Origin: UBA3064 sp023258775
GTDB lineage: Bacteria > Pseudomonadota > Gammaproteobacteria > Burkholderiales > Burkholderiaceae_E
Assembly: GCA_044355655.1 (NCBI GenBank)
Contig: JBIKXS010000002.1
Coordinates: 124,001 to 188,000 of the forward strand
Length of the DNA stretch: 64,000 bases
Direction of reading: 5' to 3'
Shown one piece after another: positions 1 through 8,385 of this stretch. Numbering within the stretch: the stretch's first letter is position 1; the number at the start of each line of letters is the position of its first letter. Below the pieces are notes generated by a model. That model ran no database searches. It was given only the letters and a program-made list of their open reading frames with translations, and had not been told where the DNA came from. A program made the position numbers and the translations under genes.

Positions 1-669
1 GCAAGCCCTGGAGCAGTCGGCTGCCTCGCATCTGGGCTTGAGCAAGCTGGGCTGAACGGCAAGCTCGCGGCAATGGCATGGCTTTGCCTAGGTGAAGGGA
101 GCCTCGAGGCGATCCAAAGCCATTTTCCAATTTTGGGCGGCGAGGGACTCAAGGGTCTGCCCGAGCGCCAACTCGCCCGGCTTGAGCATCGCGACTTAAG
201 TCATTTACTCGCCGATTCGCAAAGTCGGCGCTGGATCGGCAACCGAACTGTTCACTTGCTTTGCGCAAAGCATCGGGTTGCGGCGATCGAGCTAGCTTTT
301 CAAGCAAGCTGGGGGCAGCAACTGACTGTCCACGGTGTTTATGAAGATCACTGGTCGGACATGCCAGCATCTGAGACCCAGCGTCTGCTCCGAGCCTTGG
401 CATCTGCAGATCGGCTTTGTTGGCAGCTCGGGTCGATTGCGCTACTTGAGCAAGTTCATCGTGCACTTTGCGAAGAATCAATCAATGACCCAACTGGTGG
501 CCATCAGACGCTGGAGGTTCTTAGGCGTGGCCGAGCTATGTTGCATCGTGCAGCCATCATCGCGCCGCACAAGCGCATCATCGATCGCGCAAAACAACTT
601 GGCTACGAAGGCCCGGCGGGCATCCTAGCTGGCAGCGAGGCGCTTCTCGATTGGCTTTCGATGGCATAG
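1..669 (+). CDS. hemD: Uroporphyrinogen-III synthase (HemD), 5' truncated by window edge
   Basis: The frame is open from base 1 and ends at a TAG, leaving about 222 residues of what is usually a 250-270 residue enzyme; the start lies outside the window. HemD closes hydroxymethylbilane with inversion of ring D to uroporphyrinogen III in tetrapyrrole synthesis, in the cytoplasm. Visible support is the 'SPGAV' segment near the first residues, 'CLGEGSLEAI', and a C-terminal 'PHKRIIDRAKQLGY' followed by a small-residue helix, as in HemD C-termini. The family is poorly conserved, so the position directly before hemX and hemY is an important part of the call. The first in-frame ATG (73) is internal and not the true start. 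Confidence 0.82.
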   Translation, partial: ASPGAVGCLASGLEQAGLNGKLAAMAWLCLGEGSLEAIQSHFPILGGEGLKGLPERQLARLEHRDLSHLLADSQSRRWIGNRTVHLLCAKHRVAAIELAFQASWGQQLTVHGVYEDHWSDMPASETQRLLRALASADRLCWQLGSIALLEQVHRALCEESINDPTGGHQTLEVLRRGRAMLHRAAIIAPHKRIIDRAKQLGYEGPAGILAGSEALLDWLSMA

Positions 670-695
670 TCGCTTGCTTGTTAGAATGATCGGCT

Positions 696-1910
696 ATGCA
701 AGCTTCCGAAGAATCCAAGAACCCGCAAAGTCCAACCGAGCAAGCGCAGGATGTGAAGGGGCAGGCTTCGCATGCTGCCGCGACACCGCTAGGGCCCGCG
801 AAACCGCAGCCAAGCTGGTTTGGCGTGGGATGGTTCGGCATGATTGTGGTGATCCTCGCTGCTGGGCTTGGCGGTTACTGGTTCTCACAACGTATGGATC
901 GGGTCGAAACCAGTGCGGCAAGGCGCCTGCAGGGTGCGGATCAGCGGATTGTGGAACTCGAAGCTCAAACCAAGCTCTATCAGGACGAGCTTCGAGAACT
1001 CGGATCGCGAGCGTCGGTTGTTGAGTCGAAGCTAAGCGAAAGCATCGGACAACAAGCCCAGCTTGAACAGCTTTATAAGAGCATGGCCGTTGAATCTGCG
1101 GACGCTCTGCTTCACGACATGGAACGCAGCGTTCTCGCCGCTGTGCAACAGCTTCAATTCGGTGGCTTGAATACAACGCTTCTGGTCCTTGGTGAAATCG
1201 ATCTTCGACTTGGTCGCTTGCGTGAACCCAGTCTTTTGGCGGTACAAAGGGCGCTTCAGCGAGATATCGAGCGCTTAAAGGCAGAGTCGGTACACGACCC
1301 AATTCAAGTGGCCCAGCGACTTGATGTGATGCTCGGACAGGTTGATGCCTTACAGCTTTTATCAGAACAGCGACACGATGCCGATCCGTCCCCAAGCGGC
1401 AAACCGGATTCTATCGGCGCAACAACTGCAAGTTCGGAACGCAAGGAGCAGACGGGTGGCGCTGCTAATTTGCAGGGTTCAAAACCAGCTGAATCGGGTC
1501 AAGGGTGGGCTAACGCCGAAGAGTTCGTACGCTGGGGCCAGCAATTAGGCATCAACCTCTTGTCGGCAATACGCGATTTGTTTCGCGTAACCCGGGTTGA
1601 TCGTCCCGACGCTTTACTTGCGGCGCCGCAACAGGCCTACTTTCTGCGCGAGCAACTCCGTTTACATTTGATGAGCGCGAGACTCGCAGCGATGTGGCGT
1701 AACGATGTGCTTTTTAAAACGGATACCGATCGTGCAAGTATGCTGCTGCAGCGCTATTTCGATCCGCAGCAGCGTCTTGTAGGCGCTCAACTAGAAAGCC
1801 TTAAGCAATTGCAGTCGATGCGTCTTTCGCTCGATCAGCAAGCCCTGGCAGAAACGCTCACCGCGATCCGTGGTGCGAGAAGCGCACGTGATGCGCGAAC
1901 CGCACGTTAA
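696..1910 (+). CDS. hemX: HemX family membrane protein
   Basis: This 404-residue protein has a short cytoplasmic Pro/Gln-rich N-terminus, one transmembrane segment at about residues 45-66, a coiled-coil stretch at about 70-130 and a large soluble C-terminal domain. This is the HemX (PF04375) architecture, often misannotated as uroporphyrin-III C-methyltransferase although no methyltransferase motif is visible. It sits 26 bp after hemD and 53 bp before hemY, the usual hemDXY order, and is thought to help haem synthesis at the membrane. A Ser/Gln/Gly-rich linker lies at about residues 226-270. The 3' end carries an 18 bp direct repeat (1872-1889 and 1890-1907) encoding GARSAR then DARTAR, just before the stop. 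Confidence 0.9.
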   Translation: MQASEESKNPQSPTEQAQDVKGQASHAAATPLGPAKPQPSWFGVGWFGMIVVILAAGLGGYWFSQRMDRVETSAARRLQGADQRIVELEAQTKLYQDELRELGSRASVVESKLSESIGQQAQLEQLYKSMAVESADALLHDMERSVLAAVQQLQFGGLNTTLLVLGEIDLRLGRLREPSLLAVQRALQRDIERLKAESVHDPIQVAQRLDVMLGQVDALQLLSEQRHDADPSPSGKPDSIGATTASSERKEQTGGAANLQGSKPAESGQGWANAEEFVRWGQQLGINLLSAIRDLFRVTRVDRPDALLAAPQQAYFLREQLRLHLMSARLAAMWRNDVLFKTDTDRASMLLQRYFDPQQRLVGAQLESLKQLQSMRLSLDQQALAETLTAIRGARSARDARTAR

Positions 1911-1963
1911 GGGGCAAAGATGGCTGACAACATCGCCTTAACCGCGCTGCTCACCAACTAGCT

Positions 1964-3190
1964 ATGCGCTGGATTCTCGGTATCTTGGTCGTTTTGGCGA
2001 GCGCTGTCTCGCTTGCCTTGCTGCTGATGTTTAACCACGGCAACTTGGCGATCTTCTGGCCGCCTTATCGCGTGGACCTTTCGATCAATACCGCGCTTGT
2101 GCTGTTGATTGCGCTTGTTACTTTGATGTTTCTCGCCTCCAAAGCCCTGGTTCAGTTGATTTCGCTCCCGGCAAGAGTGCGCTCTCACCGCGAACTGCGT
2201 TATAGGGAGCGTGCGCTTACCGCCTTTCGCGAGGCCACAGTCGCTCTGGCCGAAGGGCGTTTTGCCAGAGCCGAGAAGCAATCCCAACTCGCGCTACATT
2301 TACCCGAACAAGGGGGGGCAGCCTCGCTAATCGCTGCCAGAGCATGTCACGGTCTTCGAGCGCTGGAGCGGCGTGATCAGTGGATTGAGCGCTGTGCCAC
2401 GGAATTTGGTCTGACCGATCAATCGCTTTTGCTGGCAGCCGACTGTGCGATTCAAGACCGGGATGGCGCTGCAGCGCTCGCGGCATTGAATCGCTTGCAA
2501 GCCCGAACCGCAAGACAGGTGCATGCGTTAAGGCTTCGACTGGCTGCGCTCGAACTTGAACAACAGTGGCAGGCCTTACTCCCCGTCTTAGCTCAGCTCG
2601 AAAGGCGTCAAATGGTTGCTGCATCGGCTGCCTCCGCTTTGCGCTTGCGTGCATGGAGGAACCTCTTGAGTCAAACAGGCAGCGATCTTGCGACGACGAA
2701 ATCCCTTTGGCGGCAGATTGGGCGTGAGCTTGCCTACGAGTCCCCGATTGCTGAATCCGCGATTGAAGCCTTTCGCCGAGCCGCGGACTTTTCAATGGCA
2801 GCGGAAATTGCCGACCGGGTACTTCGCAAGCGTTTTAGTGGGACCGTTGTTGATCAGTACGCCGGGCTTGATGCCTTGAGTGCCCGCGACAAATTACAGG
2901 TGATGGAACAATGGCTAAAGCGCTGGGGGCCTGAACCTGCCTTGCTTGCAGCCCTGGGTCGAGTTTGCGCTGAGCAACAGCTTTGGGGCAAGGCAGAAGC
3001 CTATCTTCGAGAAAGTATGAGCAGGGATGATGCGCCAAGCACACGCCTGGCGCTTGCTCGCTTGCTCGAGCAAACCGAGCGCAGCGATGAGGCTGCAGGC
3101 TTGTACCGCGAGGCAGCTCAAACGCAGCGTCCGCCATCAACCTCAAGGGATGCGCCGGTAATGAATTCGGCTTCGTCAGAAGCTAGGTAG
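1964..3190 (+). CDS. hemY: HemY, haem biosynthesis-associated TPR membrane protein
   Basis: This 408-residue protein has two hydrophobic segments in its first 65 residues (about 3-24 and 42-63), then a charged helix rich in Arg/Ala and tetratricopeptide-like repeats to the C-terminus ('QLWGKAEAYLRESM', 'SDEAAGLYREAAQ'). That is the proteobacterial HemY (PF07219 plus TPR) architecture, not the unrelated HemY protoporphyrinogen oxidase of Bacillus. It follows hemX in what looks like one operon. Its last 73 bases overlap the 3' end of the minus-strand SDR gene. The tail 'DAPVMNSASSEAR' looks non-conserved and is probably read from DNA that belongs to the SDR gene. Confidence 0.88.
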   Translation: MRWILGILVVLASAVSLALLLMFNHGNLAIFWPPYRVDLSINTALVLLIALVTLMFLASKALVQLISLPARVRSHRELRYRERALTAFREATVALAEGRFARAEKQSQLALHLPEQGGAASLIAARACHGLRALERRDQWIERCATEFGLTDQSLLLAADCAIQDRDGAAALAALNRLQARTARQVHALRLRLAALELEQQWQALLPVLAQLERRQMVAASAASALRLRAWRNLLSQTGSDLATTKSLWRQIGRELAYESPIAESAIEAFRRAADFSMAAEIADRVLRKRFSGTVVDQYAGLDALSARDKLQVMEQWLKRWGPEPALLAALGRVCAEQQLWGKAEAYLRESMSRDDAPSTRLALARLLEQTERSDEAAGLYREAAQTQRPPSTSRDAPVMNSASSEAR

Positions 3191-3873
3191 AGCGCTGCAT
3201 TGGCGATGTCTTGAGGCTGCGACAAGCGGCCCAGTGGGATGCTTGCAATGAATTTGGCGCGCATCTCTGGGGTATCTTCCCCCATGAAGGTTCCAAGCAA
3301 CGGCGTCTCGCCAGCGACAGGGTTAATCACATTAACGCGGATCCTATCGGGTGCTAGTTCAACAGCCATGGCTTTGGATGCGGTGATTACAGCACCTTTG
3401 GTGCTGTTGTACCAAACCAATCCAGGCCGTGGGCGTATTCCTGCCGTGGACGCAATATTGATAAACGCGCCCGAGCCTTGGGCACGAAAATGTTCAACAA
3501 AAGCTTGTGCTGACCAGTAAATGCTTTTCACATTAACTGCGAAAACCCGATCAAACTCAGCTTCGCTGACGGTCATTAATGATTGATTTCGATGAGAGGT
3601 GCCGGCATTGTTAACAACAACATCGACCCGCCCAAATGACTTCAGGCTTGCCTCTGCAAGGCTTCGCATATCCTGACCTTTCGAAACATCGGTTTGTATG
3701 GCGATGGCCGATATGCCGTCAGCTTGCAAACCCTGAGCCAGCGCCTGCGCCGCGCTGAACTGAAGATCGGCAATAACAAGCTTAGCCCCCTCGGCTGCAA
3801 AACGTCGCACGATACCTTCGCCAAACCCTTGCGCACCGCCCGTAACCACAACAACTTTGTCTTGTAAGCGCAT
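3118..3873 (-). CDS. SDR family NAD(P)-dependent oxidoreductase
   Basis: This is a 251-residue classical short-chain dehydrogenase/reductase. It shows the cofactor glycine motif 'TGGAQGFGEG' near residue 12, 'NNAGT' near residue 90, catalytic Ser in 'INIAST', Tyr-Lys in 'YNSTK' near residue 157, and the C-terminal 'ITGASLEVDGG'. The substrate cannot be read from sequence; FabG-like and glucose/polyol dehydrogenases share this pattern. It is convergent with hemY and overlaps it by 73 bp, and it diverges from ppa with 70 bp between starts. It interrupts an otherwise typical Burkholderiales hem-ppa-nadE-glnB arrangement, which suggests a later insertion. Confidence 0.9.
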   Translation of the reverse strand: MRLQDKVVVVTGGAQGFGEGIVRRFAAEGAKLVIADLQFSAAQALAQGLQADGISAIAIQTDVSKGQDMRSLAEASLKSFGRVDVVVNNAGTSHRNQSLMTVSEAEFDRVFAVNVKSIYWSAQAFVEHFRAQGSGAFINIASTAGIRPRPGLVWYNSTKGAVITASKAMAVELAPDRIRVNVINPVAGETPLLGTFMGEDTPEMRAKFIASIPLGRLSQPQDIANAALYLASDEAEFITGASLEVDGGRCV

Positions 3874-3943
3874 GTTCCTGTCTCCTCAATAATTGAACAA
3901 ATAGCTTCGTTATACTTTCATGTTTACAAGTAGGAACTTAAAC

Positions 3944-4492
3944 ATGAATCTCGATCGCGTCGACTCCGGCAACAACCCGCCCGATGACTTCAACGTCATT
4001 ATTGAAATTCCAATGAACGCTGACCCTGTGAAATACGAGGTCGACAAAGAAACCGGCGCGCTTTTCGTTGATCGCTTCATGATGACTGCGATGCACTACC
4101 CTTGTAATTACGGTTACATTCCTCATACGATCGGCGAAGACGGTGACCCGGTTGATGTTTTGGTAGTTACGCCATTTGCCGTGAATACAGGTTCGGTGCT
4201 GCGTTGCAGGCCGATAGGCGTTTTAAAGATGGATGATGAGGCTGGTGGTGATGCGAAGCTGCTCGCAGTGCCCCTCGACAAGATACTGCCCATTTATAAG
4301 CACTGGAAACGTCCTGAGGATTTGCAACCCGAGCGGCTGCTACAAATCCAACATTTTTTTGAACATTATAAGGATTTGGAGCCCGGAAAATGGGTGAAGG
4401 TGAAAGGTTGGGGTGGTCCTGAAGATGCGAGACGCGAAATTCTTGAAGGGTTACAGCGTTTTGGCACTGCGGCAGTCAAGCCGCACTTTTAG
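3944..4492 (+). CDS. ppa: Inorganic pyrophosphatase
   Basis: This 182-residue family I soluble pyrophosphatase hydrolyses PPi to drive biosynthetic reactions. The metal-binding signature 'EDGDPVDVLV' supplies Asp66, Asp68 and Asp71, and the substrate-site residues Lys30, Glu32 and Arg44 are in place ('VKYEVDKETG', 'VDRFM'). An upstream in-frame ATG exists at 3920, but the start at 3944 is preferred: it is preceded by AGGA eight bases upstream and gives the family N-terminus MNLDRV. A TATACT box at 3911-3916 is a possible -10 element. The last codons and stop (His-Phe-TAG) are copied downstream as a degenerate tandem array. Confidence 0.96.
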   Translation: MNLDRVDSGNNPPDDFNVIIEIPMNADPVKYEVDKETGALFVDRFMMTAMHYPCNYGYIPHTIGEDGDPVDVLVVTPFAVNTGSVLRCRPIGVLKMDDEAGGDAKLLAVPLDKILPIYKHWKRPEDLQPERLLQIQHFFEHYKDLEPGKWVKVKGWGGPEDARREILEGLQRFGTAAVKPHF

Positions 4493-4598
4493 AATACCGG
4501 ATTGGGGTATTTTCAGAAGACTGGTTTGAGCACTTTTAGAACATCGGCTTGGCACACCTTTAGAACACTGAATTGGGGGCTGTTTAGCGTACTGATTT
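4483..4598. repeat. Degenerate ~24 bp tandem array copying the ppa stop codon, five units
   Basis: The junction between ppa (+) and the acetyltransferase gene (-) consists almost wholly of five related units. The anchor 9-mers are CACTTTTAG (4484, the real ppa end His-Phe-stop), TATTTTCAG (4508), CACTTTTAG (4531), CACCTTTAG (4555) and GCTGTTTAG (4579), so the spacing is 24, 23, 24 and 24 bp. Each is followed by an AGAA/A-C-GG-TTG-like stretch. The stop triplet is kept in four of five units. The last unit runs into the minus-strand gene and encodes its final residues and stop codon. Confidence 0.85.
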
Positions 4599-5726
4599 AA
4601 ATGCTCGATGTTCCTGGAGTTCGTCGAGCAGGTGTTCCATATGCAATCCTTCTTTCGATAAGAATTGCTCAACCGCGTTGGCGAAGGATGGATGTCGCAG
4701 CCAGTGCCAAGACTCCGTGGGCGCAGGATCAAAGCCGCGAGCCATTTTGTGTTGACCTTGTGCCCCGCCTTCGATGCACTGGATCCCTTCGCGAATCGCC
4801 CACTCAATGGGTTGGTAGTAGCAGGCTTCGAAATGCACGAAGGGATAATCGCGGATTGCACCCCAGTAGCGTCCAAATGCACGATCCTTGTGGCGAAACA
4901 ACAAACTTGCGCAACATGGCCCAAGCTCATCGTGGCCAAGAAATAGCACTGAACGTTCTGGCTGCGATTCGTGGAGCCTTAAAAAGAAAGCCAGCGTTAA
5001 GTACGGCGCGTTGCCATGCATTCGATAGGTGCGCTCGTAGCAGGCGTAGAAAAATGCCCAATCGTTCTCGTGAAGATCGGCCCCAGTTTTGTGTTCAAAC
5101 CTAATACCTTGCTCGTTCACTTTTCGCCGCTCTGCGCGAATTTTTTTTCGCTTTGATTGCGATAAAGCATTGAGAAAGTCTTCAAAGTCTTTGTAATTCG
5201 CCTGATACCAGTGAAATTGCACCCCAGTGCGCCGCATCCACGAGGCCTCTTGCATTGCTTTCAGGTCTGATTCATTGAGACCATCGCTAAACAAGCAATG
5301 TGCGGAAGAACCGTCGAGCGCTTTCAGATCGGCAAGCATGCGGGGCATAATCATCAGATCGTTATGCTTTCTAAGAAGTCGGGGCCCGCTAATCGGCGTG
5401 AAGGGCAGGGCGCTGAGCCATTTTGGATAGTAGTCAAAACCATGTCTTGCATAAGCATTGGCCCAAGCCCAGTCAAAGACATACTCGCCATAGGAATGCC
5501 ATTTTCGATACAAAGGCATGGCAGCCACTAAATTGTCCTCTGCATCCCAGAGCGTCCAGTGATGAACCTCCCAACCGGTTTGTGGTCCGAGGCAATCGGC
5601 TTCTTCAAATGCTGCAAGCATGCCATGGCTCACAAGGCCCGCAGCGGGGTGTTCGGGGAGCAGACTGTCCCAAGCGCTGGCGGGGACTTCAATGATTCGA
5701 TCGAGGTAGCGCGTGCGATAATCCAA
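4584..5726 (-). CDS. GNAT/FemAB-like acyltransferase, peptidogalycan (DUF482) family
   Basis: This 380-residue protein matches the DUF482 'peptidogalycan biosynthesis/recognition' family of GNAT-fold proteins. Typical stretches are 'HPAAGLVSHGMLAAFEEADC', the 'MPLYRKWHSYGEYVFDWAWA' segment, 'PFTPISGPRLL', 'VQFHWYQANYKDFEDFL', 'SQSKRKKIRAERR' and the terminal 'EGGAQGQHKMARGF'. It presumably transfers an acyl or aminoacyl group to an envelope component, but no substrate is proven. The best start is a TTG at 5726, only 14 bp from the divergent nadE start, so each gene's promoter must lie within the other. The block ppa-acetyltransferase-nadE-glnB is common in Burkholderiales. Confidence 0.85.
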   Translation of the reverse strand: MDYRTRYLDRIIEVPASAWDSLLPEHPAAGLVSHGMLAAFEEADCLGPQTGWEVHHWTLWDAEDNLVAAMPLYRKWHSYGEYVFDWAWANAYARHGFDYYPKWLSALPFTPISGPRLLRKHNDLMIMPRMLADLKALDGSSAHCLFSDGLNESDLKAMQEASWMRRTGVQFHWYQANYKDFEDFLNALSQSKRKKIRAERRKVNEQGIRFEHKTGADLHENDWAFFYACYERTYRMHGNAPYLTLAFFLRLHESQPERSVLFLGHDELGPCCASLLFRHKDRAFGRYWGAIRDYPFVHFEACYYQPIEWAIREGIQCIEGGAQGQHKMARGFDPAPTESWHWLRHPSFANAVEQFLSKEGLHMEHLLDELQEHRAFKSVR

Positions 5727-5740
5727 ACGGAGGATCCCTT

Positions 5741-7372
5741 ATGCAAATTGCGGCAGCTCAGCTAAATCAGACCGTTGCAGACTTTGAGGCAAACCGTGCC
5801 CGGATTGTAGAGGCCGCTATAAAAGCCTTGGATCAGGGTGCGGAGATTTTGCTCACACCGGAACTGTCGCTTTGCGGATATCCGCCAGAAGATTTGCTGT
5901 TGCGACCCGCGTTTATCGATCGGTGTGAAGAAAGCCTATTGCGACTCGGTGATCAACTTGCCTCATTAGCCATTGAGGTCATTGTTGGTTTGCCGCAGCG
6001 AAGCGGTGACGGTGCACTTTACAACGCTGCGGTATGGCTACGAGGCGGTAAGCCTATTGCTCATTACCACAAGCAATCGCTTCCTAATTATGATGTTTTC
6101 GACGAGAAACGTTATTTCAAGGCAGGGCAGCAAAGTTGCCTTGTTGAATGTAATGGTAAACGCTTTGCACTTCTCATCTGTGAAGATTTTTGGACTGAAT
6201 TGGCCTGTCAACCGCTCCAGATTCTGAATCCTGATGCTGTCCTCGTGCTCAATGCATCGCCTTTTCACATCAATAAGCAGTTGCAAAGGATCGACATTGC
6301 AAGAAAGCACTTATCAATGCGTGGTCTGCCGATGCTGAGCGCGAATTTGGTCGGCGGGCAGGATGAATTAGTTTTTGACGGCGGCTCATTTGCGCTTGAT
6401 CGCTCAGGGCATATGTTGGCCCAAGCCAAGTGTTTTCAGCCTGATTTGCTAAGTGTTGAGCTTGACGATTTGCAAGCGTCAAATCCTTCGCAAGCGTCGT
6501 TTTCTCCGAGCAGACAAGCACAGCCGTTGCCATCTGAGGAAGAGCAGGTTTGGCAGGCTTTGGTGCTTGGTACACGCGACTATGTGCTGAAAAACCGTTT
6601 TCCTGGTGTCTTGATTGGTCTATCTGGGGGAATCGACTCCGCAGTCACGCTGGCAGTGGCAGTCGATGCGCTTGGCGCCGATCGGGTTCGCGCAGTTATG
6701 ATGCCTTCTCAATACACGGCTGACATCTCATGGATCGACTCACGGGATATGGTTGCACGTCTCGGCGTTCGATATGACGAGTACCCAATCCGTGAGATTT
6801 TTGAATCCTACCTATCGATGCTCATGACGGACTTTGGCGATAAACCGGCTGACGCAACCGAGGAGAACCTGCAGGCACGTATCCGTGGCACGATTTTGAT
6901 GGCCTTATCAAACAAACACGGTTCGCTTGTGTTGACCACTTCCAATAAGAGCGAATCTGCGGTTGGTTATGCAACACTTTACGGTGATATGGCCGGTGGT
7001 TTCGCCGTCTTGAAAGATGTTTATAAAACCCTTGTCTATCGGCTTGCAAGTTATCGTAATGAAGTTAGTGCGGTGATTCCACAACGCATTATTGATCGAC
7101 CGCCAAGCGCGGAGCTGCGCCCAAACCAAACCGACCAGGATTCACTGCCGCCTTATGAAGTGCTCGATGAAATCATTCAGCGTCATATGGAAAGTAATTT
7201 GTCCGGCGATCAGATCAGGATTGGGGGCATTGATGACGCAGTAATCCAACGCGTTGTACGCTTAATCCAGGTTAATGAGTACAAACGCCGTCAGGCTGCC
7301 GTTGGTGTTCGCGTCACGCCAAGGGCCTGGGGGCGAGACTGGCGCTACCCGATTACATCGGGATGGCGCTGA
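5741..7372 (+). CDS. nadE: Glutamine-dependent NAD+ synthetase
   Basis: This 543-residue two-domain enzyme converts nicotinate adenine dinucleotide to NAD+ using glutamine. The N-terminal nitrilase-like glutaminase domain shows the catalytic Glu41 ('TPELSLCGY') and nucleophile Cys147 ('LLICEDFW'). The C-terminal synthetase domain has the ATP PP-loop 'SGGIDS' at 295-300 and the conserved 'TTSNKSESAVGYATLYGDM' region. GGAGG lies seven bases before the ATG at 5741. It stands between the divergent acetyltransferase and the co-directional glnB, 33 bp downstream. Confidence 0.96.
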   Translation: MQIAAAQLNQTVADFEANRARIVEAAIKALDQGAEILLTPELSLCGYPPEDLLLRPAFIDRCEESLLRLGDQLASLAIEVIVGLPQRSGDGALYNAAVWLRGGKPIAHYHKQSLPNYDVFDEKRYFKAGQQSCLVECNGKRFALLICEDFWTELACQPLQILNPDAVLVLNASPFHINKQLQRIDIARKHLSMRGLPMLSANLVGGQDELVFDGGSFALDRSGHMLAQAKCFQPDLLSVELDDLQASNPSQASFSPSRQAQPLPSEEEQVWQALVLGTRDYVLKNRFPGVLIGLSGGIDSAVTLAVAVDALGADRVRAVMMPSQYTADISWIDSRDMVARLGVRYDEYPIREIFESYLSMLMTDFGDKPADATEENLQARIRGTILMALSNKHGSLVLTTSNKSESAVGYATLYGDMAGGFAVLKDVYKTLVYRLASYRNEVSAVIPQRIIDRPPSAELRPNQTDQDSLPPYEVLDEIIQRHMESNLSGDQIRIGGIDDAVIQRVVRLIQVNEYKRRQAAVGVRVTPRAWGRDWRYPITSGWR

Positions 7373-7405
7373 CATAACAACAAGCTGTTCTCGGAGGGAG
7401 ATCAA

Positions 7406-7744
7406 ATGAAGCGAATTACAGCCATTATCAAGCCGTTTAAGCTCGACGAAGTCAGGGAAAGTCTCGCTGAAGTTGGCATTACAGGTCTGACCGTTACCGA
7501 AGTGAAGGGATTTGGCAGGCAAAAAGGCCACACCGAGCTTTATCGTGGCGCCGAGTATGTGGTCGACTTTCTGCCTAAGGTGAAGATCGAGGTGATTGTG
7601 GCCGATTCAATGTCGGAGCGCGCTGCTGAAGCGATCGTGGCTGCAGCACGAACTGGACGTATCGGCGATGGAAAGATTTTTATCGAGGCCGTGGAAGAGG
7701 TGATCCGCATTCGTACCGGTGAAACCGGGGAGGCTGCGGTCTAG
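7406..7744 (+). CDS. glnB: Nitrogen regulatory protein P-II
   Basis: This 112-residue PII protein senses 2-oxoglutarate, ATP/ADP and, after uridylylation, glutamine. Tyr51 in the T-loop ('GAEYVVDFLPK') is the uridylylation site, and both PROSITE-like PII regions ('KIEVIVADSM', 'GRIGDGKIF') are intact. A good ribosome site (CGGAGGGAG) precedes the ATG. No amtB follows, which favours the GlnB rather than the GlnK role. The stop overlaps the convergent smr gene by four bases. Confidence 0.95.
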   Translation: MKRITAIIKPFKLDEVRESLAEVGITGLTVTEVKGFGRQKGHTELYRGAEYVVDFLPKVKIEVIVADSMSERAAEAIVAAARTGRIGDGKIFIEAVEEVIRIRTGETGEAAV

Positions 7745-8385
7745 GCTTTTTTCTGTGTCCGAGCGGCTATGAGCAATACGATTAACGCGCCAGAGCCGCC
7801 ATCATTGGGTCTCGCCTGACAAAACGCCAGAACCTCTTCTCTTTGAACAAGCCAACGCATCACCTTGTTCTTCAAAACAGGCTCTTTGTTCACCGATCCC
7901 AAACCCTTGCCATGCACGATTCTGACGCAGCGAATCTCGCGTTTGATCGCCTCAGTCAAAAATGTGACAAGTGCTTCGCGAGCTTCATCAACACGCTTGC
8001 CATGCAAGTCAAGTTGGGCCTTAACGCTCCAGTGCCCCCGACGGAGTTTAGGAACAACCTGGTGGCTCAGTTCAGCGCGTTTCCAAGACAGACTTTCATC
8101 GGTTTGCAGCAGCAGTTCAATATCGATGTCATCCGATAAGCTTGAAGCGAGCGCGCGCGCCTCATCAAGCTCGCGTTGTCGCGCAACAGGTTCAGGGCGG
8201 GCTCGAAGAATGTCCGCCCGATCACTTTTCGGCAGTGGCGTCACGTCTTGGACGGCTTCACGAAAAAGCCGAGCCTGAACTTCCTGAGCTATCGCATCGG
8301 CGCGACGTTTGGCCTCGATTCTTGCGCGTTCTCTTGCAAAAACCTTGAGCGCATCGCGCAATCCCCCTAAGTCATCGAGCCGCAT
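7741..8385 (-). CDS. Smr domain (MutS2-like) protein
   Basis: This 214-residue protein has a charged helical N-terminal half and a C-terminal Smr domain with the motifs 'LDLHGKRVDEAREALVTFL' and 'RCVRIVHGKGLGS'. Smr domains are DNA/RNA nicking or endonuclease modules; stand-alone forms (YdaL/SmrA/SmrB-like) act on nucleic acids, and SmrB has been linked to cleavage of mRNA at collided ribosomes. Which role applies here cannot be read from sequence. It overlaps the 3' end of trxB by 14 bases, so the two are probably cotranscribed and translationally coupled. Confidence 0.88.
   Translation of the reverse strand: MRLDDLGGLRDALKVFARERARIEAKRRADAIAQEVQARLFREAVQDVTPLPKSDRADILRARPEPVARQRELDEARALASSLSDDIDIELLLQTDESLSWKRAELSHQVVPKLRRGHWSVKAQLDLHGKRVDEAREALVTFLTEAIKREIRCVRIVHGKGLGSVNKEPVLKNKVMRWLVQREEVLAFCQARPNDGGSGALIVLLIAARTQKKA

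Noticed and set aside
694..1395. Long minus-strand open frame of 233 codons over hemX
   Set aside because: It lies wholly antisense to the well-supported hemX, has no recognisable domain and no ribosome site.
696..1910. Uroporphyrin-III C-methyltransferase activity for HemX
   Set aside because: No S-adenosylmethionine-binding or methyltransferase motif is present; the name is a common misannotation.
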